Counted from the stretch's first letter, positions 8,301 through 18,362 are shown. The stretch is 64,000 nt of DNA from NCEH01 sp043195195 (GCF_043195195.1 NZ_JBAFWT010000016.1:1-64000); one strand, 5' to 3'. The notes: a model not told the origin generated them from the sequence alone. Made by a program: numbers and translations.

Positions 8301-10616
8301 ATGGCACGCGCCAACGCTGAGAGCGTCGGTGTGCGCGGTCATGCCATAGGTGGATTGGCAAAATCCGTTGCACGACCTGCCTACCAACGGCTTCTCGAAG
8401 CCGAGCCTTTTCTGCGCCGGATCGTTCCGGCACTGATCATCACCTTCCTGATCGTCATCGGCATCGGCGCCGTTGTGCAAGTGCACAGCCACCGTCAAGC
8501 CGTGATCGACAATGCCAAGGATGATCTCAGTCTACTCGCGCTCGCAACCGCCGAAGGGCTGAGCCAGCGCCTGGGGGGCAATCTATCGCGGGTTGGCCAG
8601 GCGCTGCAGGAGGCTTTGCCGCCCCGCGCAACGCTTGGCGGGCGCCGCATCTACGTGACCGATCCCCAGGGCCGCATTCTGGCCTCGGCGCCGCAGGGCC
8701 TTCCCCCCGCGACCATGCTCGCCGACGTGATCGACCCCTCCCAGCCGCTGACGGTCTTCGCCGAACGCGCTGGGGTTCTGGAAATCCCGCTCGGCAGTGA
8801 CACCGCGCTCGCTACCGTGCGCAACCTCAATCCGCCACTCGGGCAGATCATCTTCATGCAGCCCATGGCGCGCGTGCTGACGAGTTGGTCGGACAGCACC
8901 ACGCTGACGGTCACGCTGTTCACCACCACCGGCGCGGTCCTGCTGATCCTCGGCTTTTCGTTCCACTGGCAGGCCAGCCGGGCACGCGAGGCGGACCACA
9001 TCTACGACACCGTGCGCATGCGCATCGACACCGCGCTCAATCGCGGCCGGTGCGGCATGTGGGATTGGGACATGGCGCGCGGCCGCATGTACTGGTCGGA
9101 CACCATGTTCGAGATCCTCGGCCTGGAACGCCGGGACGAATTGCTTTCGTTCGGCGACATCTCCAAGCTGGTGCATCCCGACGACGTGAACCTCTACGAA
9201 CTGGCACAGGACCTCGCCGACCGCCCCGGGGCATCGGTGGACCGGGTATTCCGCATGCGCACCGCGCGCGGCGATTTCGTATGGCTGCGCATGCGCGCCG
9301 AAGTGGTTCAGCAGGTCGGCGAGGACGGACCTCACCTGATCGGCATCGCCATGGATGTCACCGAGGCGCAGCGCATGGCGGAACGCACCGTCACCGCCGA
9401 CACCCGTCTGCGCGACGCCATCGAGAGCATCTCGGAAGCCTTCGTGCTCTGGGATCGCGACAATCGTCTCGTGCTCTGCAATTCCAAGTTCCAGACCTTG
9501 CACGAACTGCCCGACGAGGCGGTCGCGTCCGGCACTTCGTTCGACACCATCGCCACGGTCGGGCGCCATCCCGTCACCCGCACGCCGCTGAAGCCCGAAG
9601 ACAAGCCGGAGGAAGGCTCCCGCGCCTTCGAGGCGCAGCTTTCCAACGGACGCTGGCTCAAGATCGCCGAGCGCCGCACCAAGGACGGCGGCTACGTTTC
9701 GGTGGGCACCGACATCACCCCGCTCAAGCGCCATGAGGAACGCCTCATGGACAATGAGAAGCGCCTGATGGCCCTGGTGGCGGACCTGCGCAAATCCCAG
9801 CAGACCCTGGAGCATCAGGCTCAACAACTGGCCGAACTGGCGGAAAAATATTCGGAAGAGAAGAACCGCGCCGAGGATGCCAACCGCGCCAAGAGCGAGT
9901 TCATGGCCAATATGAGTCACGAACTGCGCACGCCGCTCAACGCGATCATCGGCTTTTCCGAGATTATGGAAAGCGGCATGTTCGGCCCGCTCGGCTCGGA
10001 GAAGTACGCGGAATATTGCGGCGACATCAAAGGATCGGGCACCTATCTGCTGGACGTCATCAACGACATCCTCGACATGTCGAAGATCGAGGCCGGCCGC
10101 ATGCAGCTTGAACTGGAGGATGTGCGTCTCGACGAAATCGTCACCGACGCCCTGCGCGTCATGGCGCTCAAGGGCGAGGAGAAGCATATCTCCGTCACCG
10201 CCGAGGCCGGCGAGGGCCTTGCGGTGCGCGCGGACAAGCGGGCTCTGAAGCAGATCCTGCTGAACCTGCTCTCCAATGCGGTGAAGTTCACGCCGGACGG
10301 CGGACGCATCGCCATCAAGGCGCGGGTGAACGGCGGGGCTGCCGTGATCGCCATCGAGGACAGCGGCATCGGCATCGCCAAGCATGCGCTGGCCAAGCTT
10401 GGGCGGCCGTTCGAGCAGGTGGAAAGCCAGTTCACGAAGACCCACAAGGGCTCGGGGCTGGGCCTCGCCATCGCCAAGTCGCTGACCGAGTTGCACGGCG
10501 GCGGCATGCGCATCCGCTCCCAGGAAGGCGTTGGAACCACCGTGATCATCCGCCTGCCGCTGGATGGCGGCGCGGCCAATTCCAACGAAACCCCGCGTCT
10601 GACCTCGGTGATCTGA
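8301..10616 (+). CDS. PAS-domain hybrid-free sensor histidine kinase, PleC-like
   Basis: This 771-residue membrane kinase has TM segments at about residues 38-58 and 198-220 flanking a periplasmic sensor region. Two PAS domains follow (about 235-350, starting RGRCGMWDWDMARG, and 370-475), then a short coiled coil, a HisKA dimerisation domain with phosphoacceptor His540 (MANMSHELRTPLNAIIGFSE) and an ATPase domain with N, G1 (DSGIGIA) and G2 (GSGLGLAIAKSL) boxes. The sequence around the histidine resembles the PleC/DivJ kinases that act on DivK/PleD-type regulators in alphaproteobacteria. No receiver domain or regulator gene adjoins it, so the partner is unknown. Confidence 0.9.
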   Translation: MARANAESVGVRGHAIGGLAKSVARPAYQRLLEAEPFLRRIVPALIITFLIVIGIGAVVQVHSHRQAVIDNAKDDLSLLALATAEGLSQRLGGNLSRVGQALQEALPPRATLGGRRIYVTDPQGRILASAPQGLPPATMLADVIDPSQPLTVFAERAGVLEIPLGSDTALATVRNLNPPLGQIIFMQPMARVLTSWSDSTTLTVTLFTTTGAVLLILGFSFHWQASRAREADHIYDTVRMRIDTALNRGRCGMWDWDMARGRMYWSDTMFEILGLERRDELLSFGDISKLVHPDDVNLYELAQDLADRPGASVDRVFRMRTARGDFVWLRMRAEVVQQVGEDGPHLIGIAMDVTEAQRMAERTVTADTRLRDAIESISEAFVLWDRDNRLVLCNSKFQTLHELPDEAVASGTSFDTIATVGRHPVTRTPLKPEDKPEEGSRAFEAQLSNGRWLKIAERRTKDGGYVSVGTDITPLKRHEERLMDNEKRLMALVADLRKSQQTLEHQAQQLAELAEKYSEEKNRAEDANRAKSEFMANMSHELRTPLNAIIGFSEIMESGMFGPLGSEKYAEYCGDIKGSGTYLLDVINDILDMSKIEAGRMQLELEDVRLDEIVTDALRVMALKGEEKHISVTAEAGEGLAVRADKRALKQILLNLLSNAVKFTPDGGRIAIKARVNGGAAVIAIEDSGIGIAKHALAKLGRPFEQVESQFTKTHKGSGLGLAIAKSLTELHGGGMRIRSQEGVGTTVIIRLPLDGGAANSNETPRLTSVI

Positions 10617-10620
10617 GGCA

Positions 10621-10724
10621 TAGAGCGTTTGCGAGCGAAGTGGAAACCGGTTCGCGTGAAGAAAACGCGCCGACACAATGAGAGAGAGTGCTTCCCCGAT
10701 TCCATGAATCGCGGAAGCGCTCTA
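10621..10724. repeat. About 100-bp dispersed intergenic repeat, copy 1
   Basis: The element is bounded by inverted termini TAGAGCG (10621-10627) and CGCTCTA (10718-10724) and holds the core GGAAACCGGTTCGCGTGAA and an inner hairpin (about 12-bp stem, one mismatch, around CATG at 10700-10730). A second copy lies at 42503-42604 with the same order of motifs, including CGACACAATGAG. The size, short inverted ends and lack of coding suggest a miniature mobile-like or REP-type repeat family. It fills the gap between the kinase and glnE stops and may act as a terminator for either. Confidence 0.85.
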
Positions 10725-10731
10725 TCGGGCG

Positions 10732-13704
10732 CTAACCCACCGCCTGTTCGAGCACCCGCGTGAAGATTTCCCGCACGCGATCCTGGGTTTCCCGCAAATG
10801 CGCATCGAGGGTGGCGAAGTCGGGCATCTCGCCCGCCCGCGCCAGAAGCGCCTTGAGAGCCGGGCTCGCGGCGGCCGGGAGGAAATGGGTGTCCAGCGCG
10901 AGCCGCAGCACCTGCGTCAGGTCCTGATACAGCCGGCACGCATTGGCGAGAAGCTGGATCTCCTCCGCCGGAAGAAGGTGCAGATCGCCCGCCACCGCGA
11001 TGATGCGCGCGGTCGCCGTATCGACGATCTGCGGATGCCGGGCGGCATGAACCAGCACCAGATATTGCGCCAGGAATTCCAGATCCACCTGTCCGCCGAG
11101 CGCGTGCTTGAGGTTCCAGCGATCCTCTTCGCCCTTCTCGGCGGCGATGGCGTGACGCATATCCAGGATGTCGCCAGCGATCCGGCGGGGGTCACGCGGG
11201 CGCGCCAGCACGTCGCGGATCACCTGCTCCACGTTCGCCTGAAACGCGGGGCTGGCCGAGATGACGCGGGCGCGCGTGAGCGCCATGTGTTCCCAGGTCC
11301 AGGCTTCCTCGCGCTGGTAGTTCTCGAACGAGCGCAGCCGCGTCGCCACCGGCCCCGAGCGGCCCGAGGGGCGCAGCCGTAGGTCCACGTCGTAGAGCTT
11401 TCCGGCATTGGTGAGGCTGGTGAGCGCGGTAATGAGCCGTTGGGTGAAGCGCGCAAAATATTGCGCGCCGTGCAGCGGCCGCGCACCGTCCGAGGACGGG
11501 TTCGCCTCAGGGTCGAAATCATAGAGCACGATGAGGTCGAGGTCGGAGCCGGCGGTCATTTCCCGGCCGCCCAGCTTGCCCATGGAGAGCACGGCGGTCT
11601 CGGCTCCTGCGATGGTGCCGTGCGCCTCCTGAAAGCGCCGCCACACCCGTCGATGCAGGGCGCGGATGATCACCTCCGCCAGCCGCGCATAGGCCTCGCC
11701 CGCGCGCGCCGCCGGCAGCGTCCCCGAGGCGATGCGCACGCCGATCAGAACGTGCTGCTCCTGGCGGAACCGCCGGGCGCGGTCGAGCTGCTCCTCGTCG
11801 CTCTCTGCCGTATCGAGCAGATTTTCCAGATGCTGTTCCAGGTTCGCCTGGTCCGGCAGCTTGTTGAAGAAGGCAGGGTCCAGAAGCGCATCGAGCAATG
11901 AGGGCCGGCGCGCCAGCGTCTCGCCAAGCCGCGGGGCGACGGTGAGGATGGTCGCCAGCAGGCGCACCAGATCGGCATGGCGCTGCAGGGCATGCAGCAG
12001 ATGGCCGCCGGAGAGTTCGGCGAAGAAATTGTCTGCGGCGATCAGCGCCCCGTCGGGATCGCCCCCGCGCGAGAGCTGCTCCAGTAGCAAGGGCGTAATG
12101 CCGGCGAGTTGCCCCCGCGCGGCATCGGTGCGCAGCACGCGATGGCTGCCATTCATCCAGCCGCGCACCACCGCGCTTGCCGCAACCGGGTCGTGAAAAC
12201 CGAGGCGGGAGAGCACCGCCAGGGTCTGGCGGTCGTCATGGTCGACCGGAAACAGCAATTGCCCGTCGAGCACGGCCGGCGGCGGGGCGTCCTCGAACAA
12301 TTGGGCATAATGGTGCTGCACCTTGGTCAGCCGCTCCACCAGCGCGGCGGCGAACGCGTCGCGGTCGTCGTAGCCCATGAAGCGGGCAAAGCGCGCCAGT
12401 TCGTCGGTGTGCTCGGGCAAGGTGTGGGTCTGCGCGTCCGCGACCATCTGGATGCGGTGCTCGACCCGGCGCAGGAAGACATAGGCTTCCGCCAGATCGT
12501 CGCGGACCGGGCCGGCAATCCAGAAATCGCGCACCAGCGCATCGAGCGCGTCCAGCGTGCGGGAGGATCGCAGGTTTGGATCGCGCCCGCCGGCGATGAG
12601 CTGCTGGGTCTGGACGAAGAACTCGACCTCGCGGATGCCGCCGCGGCCGAGCTTCACATTGTGGCCTTCCACGGCCACCACATCGTGTCCCCGGAAGGCA
12701 TGGATTTCACGCTTCATGGCGTGCACGTCGGCAATCGCCCGATAGTCGAGCACGCGGCGCCAGACGAACGGCGAAAGCTCTGCCAGGAACTCTGTGCCGA
12801 CCGCGAGGTCTCCGGCGACGGGACGAGCCTTGATATAGGCCGCCCGCTCCCAGGTCGCGCCCTCGCGCTCGTAATAGGCAAGCGCCGCCGCTGTGGAGAG
12901 CGCGACCTGCGTCGAGCCGGGATCGGGCCGCAGCCGCAGGTCGACGCGCAGCACATAGCCGTCGCCGGTGCGCTCCTGCATCATGCGGACCAGAGCGCGG
13001 GTGATCTTCACGAAGAAGGGGGAGGGTTCGACGCCTTCCGCCAGCGGCGCGACATCGCGGTCATAGACCACGACCAGATCCACATCGGAGGAATAATTCA
13101 GCTCGCGCGCGCCGTGCTTGCCCATGGCGATCACGGCGAGGCCGCAGCCGGCGGCCGGGTTGGTGGGATCGGGCGGCAGCAGCTTGCCGGCGCGGGCCGC
13201 CTCGGCCAATTGGAAATCCAGCGCGGCGCCGAGCGCGGTGTCGGCGATTTCGGTCAGGGCGCGCGTCACCTGCGCGAGATTCAATGCGCCGCCGATGTCG
13301 GCGAGAGCGATGGTGAGGGCCCCCTCGGCCCGCATGCGCCGCAGCGCGGTCATGGCCTGCGCCTCGTCGGCGGCCGTGGCGACGGCCCGCCGGCAAGCCT
13401 GCGTGAGGGCGGCGATATGAGCGGCGGGGTCGGCCTCCAGCGCCCGCAGCAGGCGCTGCGGCTCGGCCCGGATCAGGTCGTGCAGGAAGGGCGAAGCCTC
13501 GGCGACGCCAAGCAGGACCGGGAGCGTCCGAGGATACGTCTCCAAGAGCGCATCAAGCCGCGTGCGCTGCGCCGCATTCAGGCCCTCCAGGGCGAACCCG
13601 AGCTTGACCTTTGCCGTCTTAGCATCGGAAAGGACAGGACCTTCCCACATCAAGGCGGCAAGCGAGGCGGCAGCAATCGGGGGCGAAGTGATGGGAGCGG
13701 ACAT
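10732..13704 (-). CDS. glnE: Bifunctional glutamine synthetase adenylyltransferase/deadenylylase
   Basis: GlnE adenylylates glutamine synthetase under nitrogen excess and removes the AMP when nitrogen is short, controlled by PII. The roughly 990-residue protein has two nucleotidyltransferase modules: VIAMGKHGARELNYSSDVDL in the N-terminal half (removing domain) and SMGKLGGREMTAGSDLDLIV in the C-terminal half (transferring domain). The ATG at 13704 is chosen over a GTG three codons upstream. It is the last gene of a minus-strand run starting at the DegP-type protease, an arrangement I recall from other Hyphomicrobiales. Confidence 0.95.
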   Translation of the reverse strand: MSAPITSPPIAAASLAALMWEGPVLSDAKTAKVKLGFALEGLNAAQRTRLDALLETYPRTLPVLLGVAEASPFLHDLIRAEPQRLLRALEADPAAHIAALTQACRRAVATAADEAQAMTALRRMRAEGALTIALADIGGALNLAQVTRALTEIADTALGAALDFQLAEAARAGKLLPPDPTNPAAGCGLAVIAMGKHGARELNYSSDVDLVVVYDRDVAPLAEGVEPSPFFVKITRALVRMMQERTGDGYVLRVDLRLRPDPGSTQVALSTAAALAYYEREGATWERAAYIKARPVAGDLAVGTEFLAELSPFVWRRVLDYRAIADVHAMKREIHAFRGHDVVAVEGHNVKLGRGGIREVEFFVQTQQLIAGGRDPNLRSSRTLDALDALVRDFWIAGPVRDDLAEAYVFLRRVEHRIQMVADAQTHTLPEHTDELARFARFMGYDDRDAFAAALVERLTKVQHHYAQLFEDAPPPAVLDGQLLFPVDHDDRQTLAVLSRLGFHDPVAASAVVRGWMNGSHRVLRTDAARGQLAGITPLLLEQLSRGGDPDGALIAADNFFAELSGGHLLHALQRHADLVRLLATILTVAPRLGETLARRPSLLDALLDPAFFNKLPDQANLEQHLENLLDTAESDEEQLDRARRFRQEQHVLIGVRIASGTLPAARAGEAYARLAEVIIRALHRRVWRRFQEAHGTIAGAETAVLSMGKLGGREMTAGSDLDLIVLYDFDPEANPSSDGARPLHGAQYFARFTQRLITALTSLTNAGKLYDVDLRLRPSGRSGPVATRLRSFENYQREEAWTWEHMALTRARVISASPAFQANVEQVIRDVLARPRDPRRIAGDILDMRHAIAAEKGEEDRWNLKHALGGQVDLEFLAQYLVLVHAARHPQIVDTATARIIAVAGDLHLLPAEEIQLLANACRLYQDLTQVLRLALDTHFLPAAASPALKALLARAGEMPDFATLDAHLRETQDRVREIFTRVLEQAVG

Positions 13705-13747
13705 TTGCCTCACTTAAAGGCATGAGGCCGTGCCTAAGCGCAAGCCC

Positions 13748-15142
13748 CTAAGGCGCTTTCGCAGGCAGACGCAAGGTCGCGCGCAGTCCAGGTGCGTTGT
13801 CGGAAAAGGTGAGGCTGCCGCCGTGCAGGCGCGCCACCGCGGCAACCAGGGACAGGCCGAGCCCGGACCCCGGCCGCGACCGGCTGGCGTCCAACCGCAC
13901 GAACCGCTCCACCACGCGGTCGCGATCCTGCGCTGGAATGCCCGGGCCACGGTCCCCGACCTCCAGGACCGCGTCATCGTTCTCCCGGCGCAGGGACACT
14001 CGAATTTCGCCGCGCGAACCGTCGGTCGACGCGCCGTACTTGATGGCGTTATCCACCAGATTGGCCAGCGCTTGCGCGAGCAATTCCCGCATGCCGTGCA
14101 CCGTCACCGGCACCGCCTCGACCGTCAGGTCCATGCCCTGCTCGTCGGCGAGCGGCTCATAGAGTTCGGCGACGTTTTCGGCGATGGCGGCAAGGTCGAG
14201 GTCGACCATATTATCCCGCGCCTGCCCCGCCTCCGCACGCGTGATCATCAGCAGCGCATCGAAGGTGCGCATGAGCGCGTCGCTCTCCTCGATGGTGGTT
14301 TCCAGGGCCGCGCGCCATTCCTCTTCCGAATGGGCCCCTCGCAGGGCCTCCTCGGCGCGGTTGCGCAGCCGCGTGAGGGGCGTCTTGAGGTCGTGCGCGA
14401 TATTGTCCGAAACCTCCTTGAGGCCCACCATGAGCGCTTCGATACGGTCCAGCATGGTGTTGAGGCTCTGGGCGAGGCGATCAAATTCATCGCCGGTCCC
14501 GTCCACCATCAGGCGACCCGAGAGGTCCCCGGCCATGATGGTCTCGGAGGTGGCGCTCATGGATTCGATGCGCTTGAGCACGCGCCGCGTCACGAAGATG
14601 CCCCCAGCAACGCCGAGCACCAGAATCAGCACCAGGGCGCCCTGGGCCGGCCGCACCACCAATTGACGCAGCGTATCGCGTTCCTCGATGTCGCGGCCGA
14701 CCAGGAGGCGATAGCCGCCGGGCAGTTGGAACACCTGGACGAAGGCCAGGAACTCCTTCGCCCCCGGCTCGTCGGACCGCCGGTAGGGGGTGATGCGCGT
14801 CCCGGCCTTGTCGAGCAGCCCGATGGGCAGGTCCGACACGTTGGAGGCCATCACTTCGCCGGCGAAATTGGTCAGCAGATAGATCGACGAACCGGGCCGG
14901 CGAGTGCGCCGGTCGATGGCGATGACCAGGCGCTGAATACCGCCAAGGCGATATTGCTCGGCGAGGAAGCGCACCTCGCCTTCCACATTCTCGGCCACCT
15001 GGCTCTCGATGAGCGCGCGTGTGTGCCAGGCCACATAGGTGATCATGAAAACGGCGAAAAGCGCGAACACCACGAGATACACGGCCAGCAGCTTGAACGC
15101 CGTGGTGCGCACGAGCTGGAGCAGGTCGCGGTGCATTTTCAT
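13748..15142 (-). CDS. Two-component sensor histidine kinase (HAMP)
   Basis: This 464-residue inner-membrane kinase has TM1 at about residues 18-37, a periplasmic domain to about 163, TM2 at about 165-185, then HAMP, a HisKA domain with His250 in NIAHDLKTPLTRLRNRAEEA and an ATPase domain with DRGPGIP and GSGLGLSLVAAVARLHGG. It phosphorylates the regulator encoded 42 bp upstream in the same direction. The DegP-type protease gene just before the pair suggests an envelope stress or protein-quality theme, but the signal is not evident from sequence. Confidence 0.9.
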   Translation of the reverse strand: MKMHRDLLQLVRTTAFKLLAVYLVVFALFAVFMITYVAWHTRALIESQVAENVEGEVRFLAEQYRLGGIQRLVIAIDRRTRRPGSSIYLLTNFAGEVMASNVSDLPIGLLDKAGTRITPYRRSDEPGAKEFLAFVQVFQLPGGYRLLVGRDIEERDTLRQLVVRPAQGALVLILVLGVAGGIFVTRRVLKRIESMSATSETIMAGDLSGRLMVDGTGDEFDRLAQSLNTMLDRIEALMVGLKEVSDNIAHDLKTPLTRLRNRAEEALRGAHSEEEWRAALETTIEESDALMRTFDALLMITRAEAGQARDNMVDLDLAAIAENVAELYEPLADEQGMDLTVEAVPVTVHGMRELLAQALANLVDNAIKYGASTDGSRGEIRVSLRRENDDAVLEVGDRGPGIPAQDRDRVVERFVRLDASRSRPGSGLGLSLVAAVARLHGGSLTFSDNAPGLRATLRLPAKAP

Positions 15143-15184
15143 CGCTTCAGGCCAGACGAATTGGGCGGCGACGGCGCTGCGCCA

Positions 15185-15865
15185 TCAGCGCAGGCCGACG
15201 CGGATCATGTAGCCGGCGCCGCGCACCGTGTGCAGCAGCGGGACGTCGAAGCCCTTGTCGATTTTCGAGCGCAGCCGCGAGACATGGACGTCGATCACGT
15301 TGGTCTGCGGATCGAAATGGTAGTCCCACACGTTTTCCAGCAGCATGGTGCGGGTCACAACCTGGCCGGCATGGCGCATGAGATATTCCAGCAGGCGGAA
15401 TTCGCGCGGCTGGAGCGGAATATCCTTGCCGCCCCGACTGACGCGGTGGGCGAGGCGGTCCAGCTCCAGATCACCGACCCGGTAGATGGTTTCCGCCGCC
15501 TGCGGGGCGCCGCGCCGCGAGAGCGCCTCGACCCGGGCGAGCAATTCCGTGAAGGCATAGGGTTTGGGGAGATAATCGTCGCCGCCCGCTCGCAGGCCCG
15601 CCACCCGGTCGTCCACCTGCCCGAGCGCCGAGAGGATCAGCGCCGGGGTGGTATCGCCGCGCCGGCGCAGGTCGGCGACGATGGAGAGGCCGTCCTTGAG
15701 CGGCAGCATGCGGTCCACCACCAGCACGTCGTATTTGCCGTCGAGGGCAAGGGCGAGGCCCCCCTCCCCGTCGCCGGCATGGTCCACCACATGGCCCGCC
15801 TCGCGGAAGGCCTTGCGCAGATAATCCGCCGCGTCGCGGTCGTCCTCGATGAGGAGCAGGCGCAT
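15185..15865 (-). CDS. OmpR-family response regulator
   Basis: This roughly 226-residue regulator starts at MRLLLIEDD; an ATG 12 codons upstream (15901) is less likely because family members begin here. The receiver domain has the acidic pair in IEDD, phosphoacceptor Asp51 in VVDRMLP and the conserved Lys in KPY. The C-terminal winged helix carries RVSRGGKDIPLQPREFRLLEY and TVRGAGYMIR. It lies between the DegP-type gene and its kinase gene on one strand, so co-transcription is likely. Confidence 0.92.
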   Translation of the reverse strand: MRLLLIEDDRDAADYLRKAFREAGHVVDHAGDGEGGLALALDGKYDVLVVDRMLPLKDGLSIVADLRRRGDTTPALILSALGQVDDRVAGLRAGGDDYLPKPYAFTELLARVEALSRRGAPQAAETIYRVGDLELDRLAHRVSRGGKDIPLQPREFRLLEYLMRHAGQVVTRTMLLENVWDYHFDPQTNVIDVHVSRLRSKIDKGFDVPLLHTVRGAGYMIRVGLR

Positions 15866-16089
15866 GGAGAAGGTCGGGCCTTGTTCGAGATTCGTGTCCA
15901 TCTCATCCTAGCGCCGAAAACGAGCCGGGGAACGGCCTGAAAGAGCCGCACGGAATACAGGCGGGAAAAGCGTGATGCGGGAAGCCCTTCAGCTTCCCGC
16001 ATCTGGTGGACCGGCAACGGGACACGCCCGCCACCCTTGTCCCTTTCAAGCATGGCACTGGCCGGGCTGGCGGGCGCCGGCCGTGGGGA

Positions 16090-17649
16090 TCAGCCCTTGG
16101 CCTTGGCGTCGATGGCGATGGCGACGAAGCGCACGCCCTGCTCGCCCTTCACCCGCATCAGCACCGCCTTGCGGTTTTCCGCCTTGGCAGCGGCGAGCCC
16201 GTCGCGCACATCCTTGGGGTTGGAGACGGTCTTGCCGCCCACATCCAGGATCACGTCGCCGGAGCGGATGCCGCGCTGGGCGGCCGGGCCATTCGGCTCC
16301 ACGTCGGTGACCACCACGCCCTCGCCGCCCGCGCCCTTGACGGACTTGGCCGGAGCAAGCTGGAGGCCGAGGCGCGGCACACCGGCGCCGGGGGCCTCGT
16401 CGCTCTCGCCCGGACCCTGGAGGCTCGCCTGCTGCTCGTTGGGAAGCTGCTCCAGCGTCACGGCGACATTCATCGGCTTGTTGTCGCGGATCACCGTCAG
16501 ATCGACGTTGGCGCCCGGCTTCATCATGCCGATCTTGCGGGTGAGGTCGCGGGCATCCTTGACGGTGTCGCCATTGACCTTGGCCACGACGTCACCGCTC
16601 TTCAGGCCGGCCTTGGCGCCGGGGGTGCCGGGCTGGACCTGGGCCACAAGGGCGCCTTCGGCCGTGCTCAGGCCAAGGCCGGAGGCGAGGTCGTCGGTCA
16701 CCGGCTGGATCTGCACGCCGATATAGCCGCGCGCCACCTTGCCGCTGTCGCGCAGCTGGTTCACCACCGCCTTCACGGTTTCGGACGGGATGGCGAAGGC
16801 GATGCCGACATTGCCGCCCGACGGCGACACGATGGCGGTGTTCATGCCGATGACTTCGCCGTTGAGGCTGAAGGTCGGGCCGCCGGAATTGCCGCGATTG
16901 ATCGGCGCGTCGATCTGGATGAAATCGTCATAGGGACCCGAGCCGATATCGCGGCCGCGGGCCGAGACGATGCCGGCGGTTACCGTGCCGCCGAGGCCGA
17001 ACGGATTGCCGACCGCGATCACCCAATCGCCGACGCGGGGCGCGCCATCGGCGAGCTTCACCCACGGCAGGTCGTTCTTGCCATCGATCTTGAGCAGCGC
17101 GACGTCGGTGCGCGGATCGGCACCGATCACCTTGGCTGTGTATTCCTTGCCGTCCGTGGTGGTGACGTCGACTTCGCTCGCGCCGTCCACCACATGGTTG
17201 TTGGTCACCACATAGCCGTCGGCGGAAATGATGAAGCCGGAACCCTGGCCGACCACGCGCCGCTCACCCTTATCGCCGCGATCCGCGCGGGGGCGCTGGG
17301 GCATCTGGCCCTGGGGACCGCCCTCAAGGCCAAACCGCTTGAGGAAGCGCTCGATCTGCGGCGGCACGTCGTTGCCGAACGGGCCTTCGTCGCCCATGGC
17401 CATTTCCTGGGCGGTGACGTCCTTCTTGACCTTCACGGAAACCACCGCGGGCGAAACCTTCTCGACCGTGTCGGCGAAGGAGAACGTGCCGGCGGGCTGG
17501 CTGGTGGTGATCTGCGCACTCGCCGGCATGGAATAGGGCGGGACGAACTGGCTGACGACAATGCCGGTCACGGCCAGGCCGAACACCCCGCCGAGCAGGG
17601 CGGTGCGGCGGCGACGGATCAGGGTGGACTTGCGGGGGAAGCCGGTCAT
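16090..17649 (-). CDS. degP: Periplasmic Do-family serine protease/chaperone (DegP-like)
   Basis: This 519-residue HtrA-type protease degrades misfolded envelope proteins. It has an N-terminal signal anchor (about residues 16-46, ending near ASAQ), a trypsin-like domain with triad His152 (NNHVVDG), Asp182 (RTDVALLKID) and Ser255 (NRGNSGGP), and two PDZ domains (about 280-375 and 415-510). A long acidic/glycine-rich LA-loop (residues 80-130) precedes the catalytic core. Upstream on the same strand lies the ccm operon about 220 bp away; downstream follow the response regulator and kinase. Confidence 0.93.
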   Translation of the reverse strand: MTGFPRKSTLIRRRRTALLGGVFGLAVTGIVVSQFVPPYSMPASAQITTSQPAGTFSFADTVEKVSPAVVSVKVKKDVTAQEMAMGDEGPFGNDVPPQIERFLKRFGLEGGPQGQMPQRPRADRGDKGERRVVGQGSGFIISADGYVVTNNHVVDGASEVDVTTTDGKEYTAKVIGADPRTDVALLKIDGKNDLPWVKLADGAPRVGDWVIAVGNPFGLGGTVTAGIVSARGRDIGSGPYDDFIQIDAPINRGNSGGPTFSLNGEVIGMNTAIVSPSGGNVGIAFAIPSETVKAVVNQLRDSGKVARGYIGVQIQPVTDDLASGLGLSTAEGALVAQVQPGTPGAKAGLKSGDVVAKVNGDTVKDARDLTRKIGMMKPGANVDLTVIRDNKPMNVAVTLEQLPNEQQASLQGPGESDEAPGAGVPRLGLQLAPAKSVKGAGGEGVVVTDVEPNGPAAQRGIRSGDVILDVGGKTVSNPKDVRDGLAAAKAENRKAVLMRVKGEQGVRFVAIAIDAKAKG

Positions 17650-17872
17650 GGGGCGTTCGTCTCTCTTCTGTCTGCCCCCCGTGGGGCAAGGTCGAGATCG
17701 AACATAGGGGGCCGAAACTTACAGCCGGCTGGCGGCTGGGTTACCGATCCGTAAGGCGCGTCACGCCTGCGTGAGGTTCGTTAAGACGGATCAGGCGAAG
17801 CCGGCGCCCCCCACGCCTCGACATCGGCGGGCGCGCGCGCCCTGCTTGTCCTGCACAAGGCCGTGGAGCAGC

Positions 17873-18358
17873 TCAGCTTTCCGCCGCGGGGGATGTCGGC
17901 CGCTGCGCGAGAATCTTGCGCACCCGCTCTTCCTCGTCCGGGCTCAACGGCACGAGCTCCGGCGCCGCGCGGCGGCGGCGCTGGACGGCCAGATAGGCGG
18001 CAAGCCCCCCCGCCCCGAGGACCAGGAACGGCGCGCCCCAGAGCAGGGCGTTGCGCCAGGAGAAGACCGGCCGCATCAGCACGAACTCGCCGTAGCGCGC
18101 TACCAGGAAATCAAGCACCTGGCGGTCGCTGTCGCCGGCCTTCAGCCGGTCGCGCACCAGGATCCGCAGATCCTTGGCGAGCGGGGCGTCGCTGTCGTCG
18201 ATGGACTGGTTCTGGCAGACCATGCAGCGCAATTCCTTGGAGAGATCGCGCGCCCGCGCCTCCAGGACCGGATCGCTGAGCACCTCGTCCGGCTGCACGG
18301 CGAACGCCGGAGCCGAGGCGAAAGCCAGCAGGAGACATGCGAAGAGCGCGCGCAGCAT
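17873..18358 (-). CDS. ccmH: Cytochrome c maturation protein CcmH (CycL)
   Basis: CcmH is a periplasmic, membrane-anchored thiol protein that presents apocytochrome c CXXCH motifs in reduced form to the haem ligation complex. The 161-residue protein has a signal peptide ending near FAVQPDE, the redox motif RCMVCQN (Cys45, Cys48), a C-terminal membrane helix (WRNALLWGAPFLVLGAGGLA) and a basic tail. The ATG at 18358 is 4 bp after the ccmF stop and has the signal peptide in the right place; the upstream in-frame ATG lies inside ccmF. It ends the ccmIEFH operon. Confidence 0.94.
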   Translation of the reverse strand: MLRALFACLLLAFASAPAFAVQPDEVLSDPVLEARARDLSKELRCMVCQNQSIDDSDAPLAKDLRILVRDRLKAGDSDRQVLDFLVARYGEFVLMRPVFSWRNALLWGAPFLVLGAGGLAAYLAVQRRRRAAPELVPLSPDEEERVRKILAQRPTSPAAES

Positions 18359-18362
18359 GCCG

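Noticed and set aside
12109..13725. Long plus-strand open frame of 538 codons opposite glnE
   Set aside because: It is a high-GC shadow of glnE: composition is His/Arg/Gly/Gln-rich, with no domain and no ribosome site. The same holds for the 736-codon frame opposite the kinase/regulator genes and the 1213-codon frame opposite gp15.
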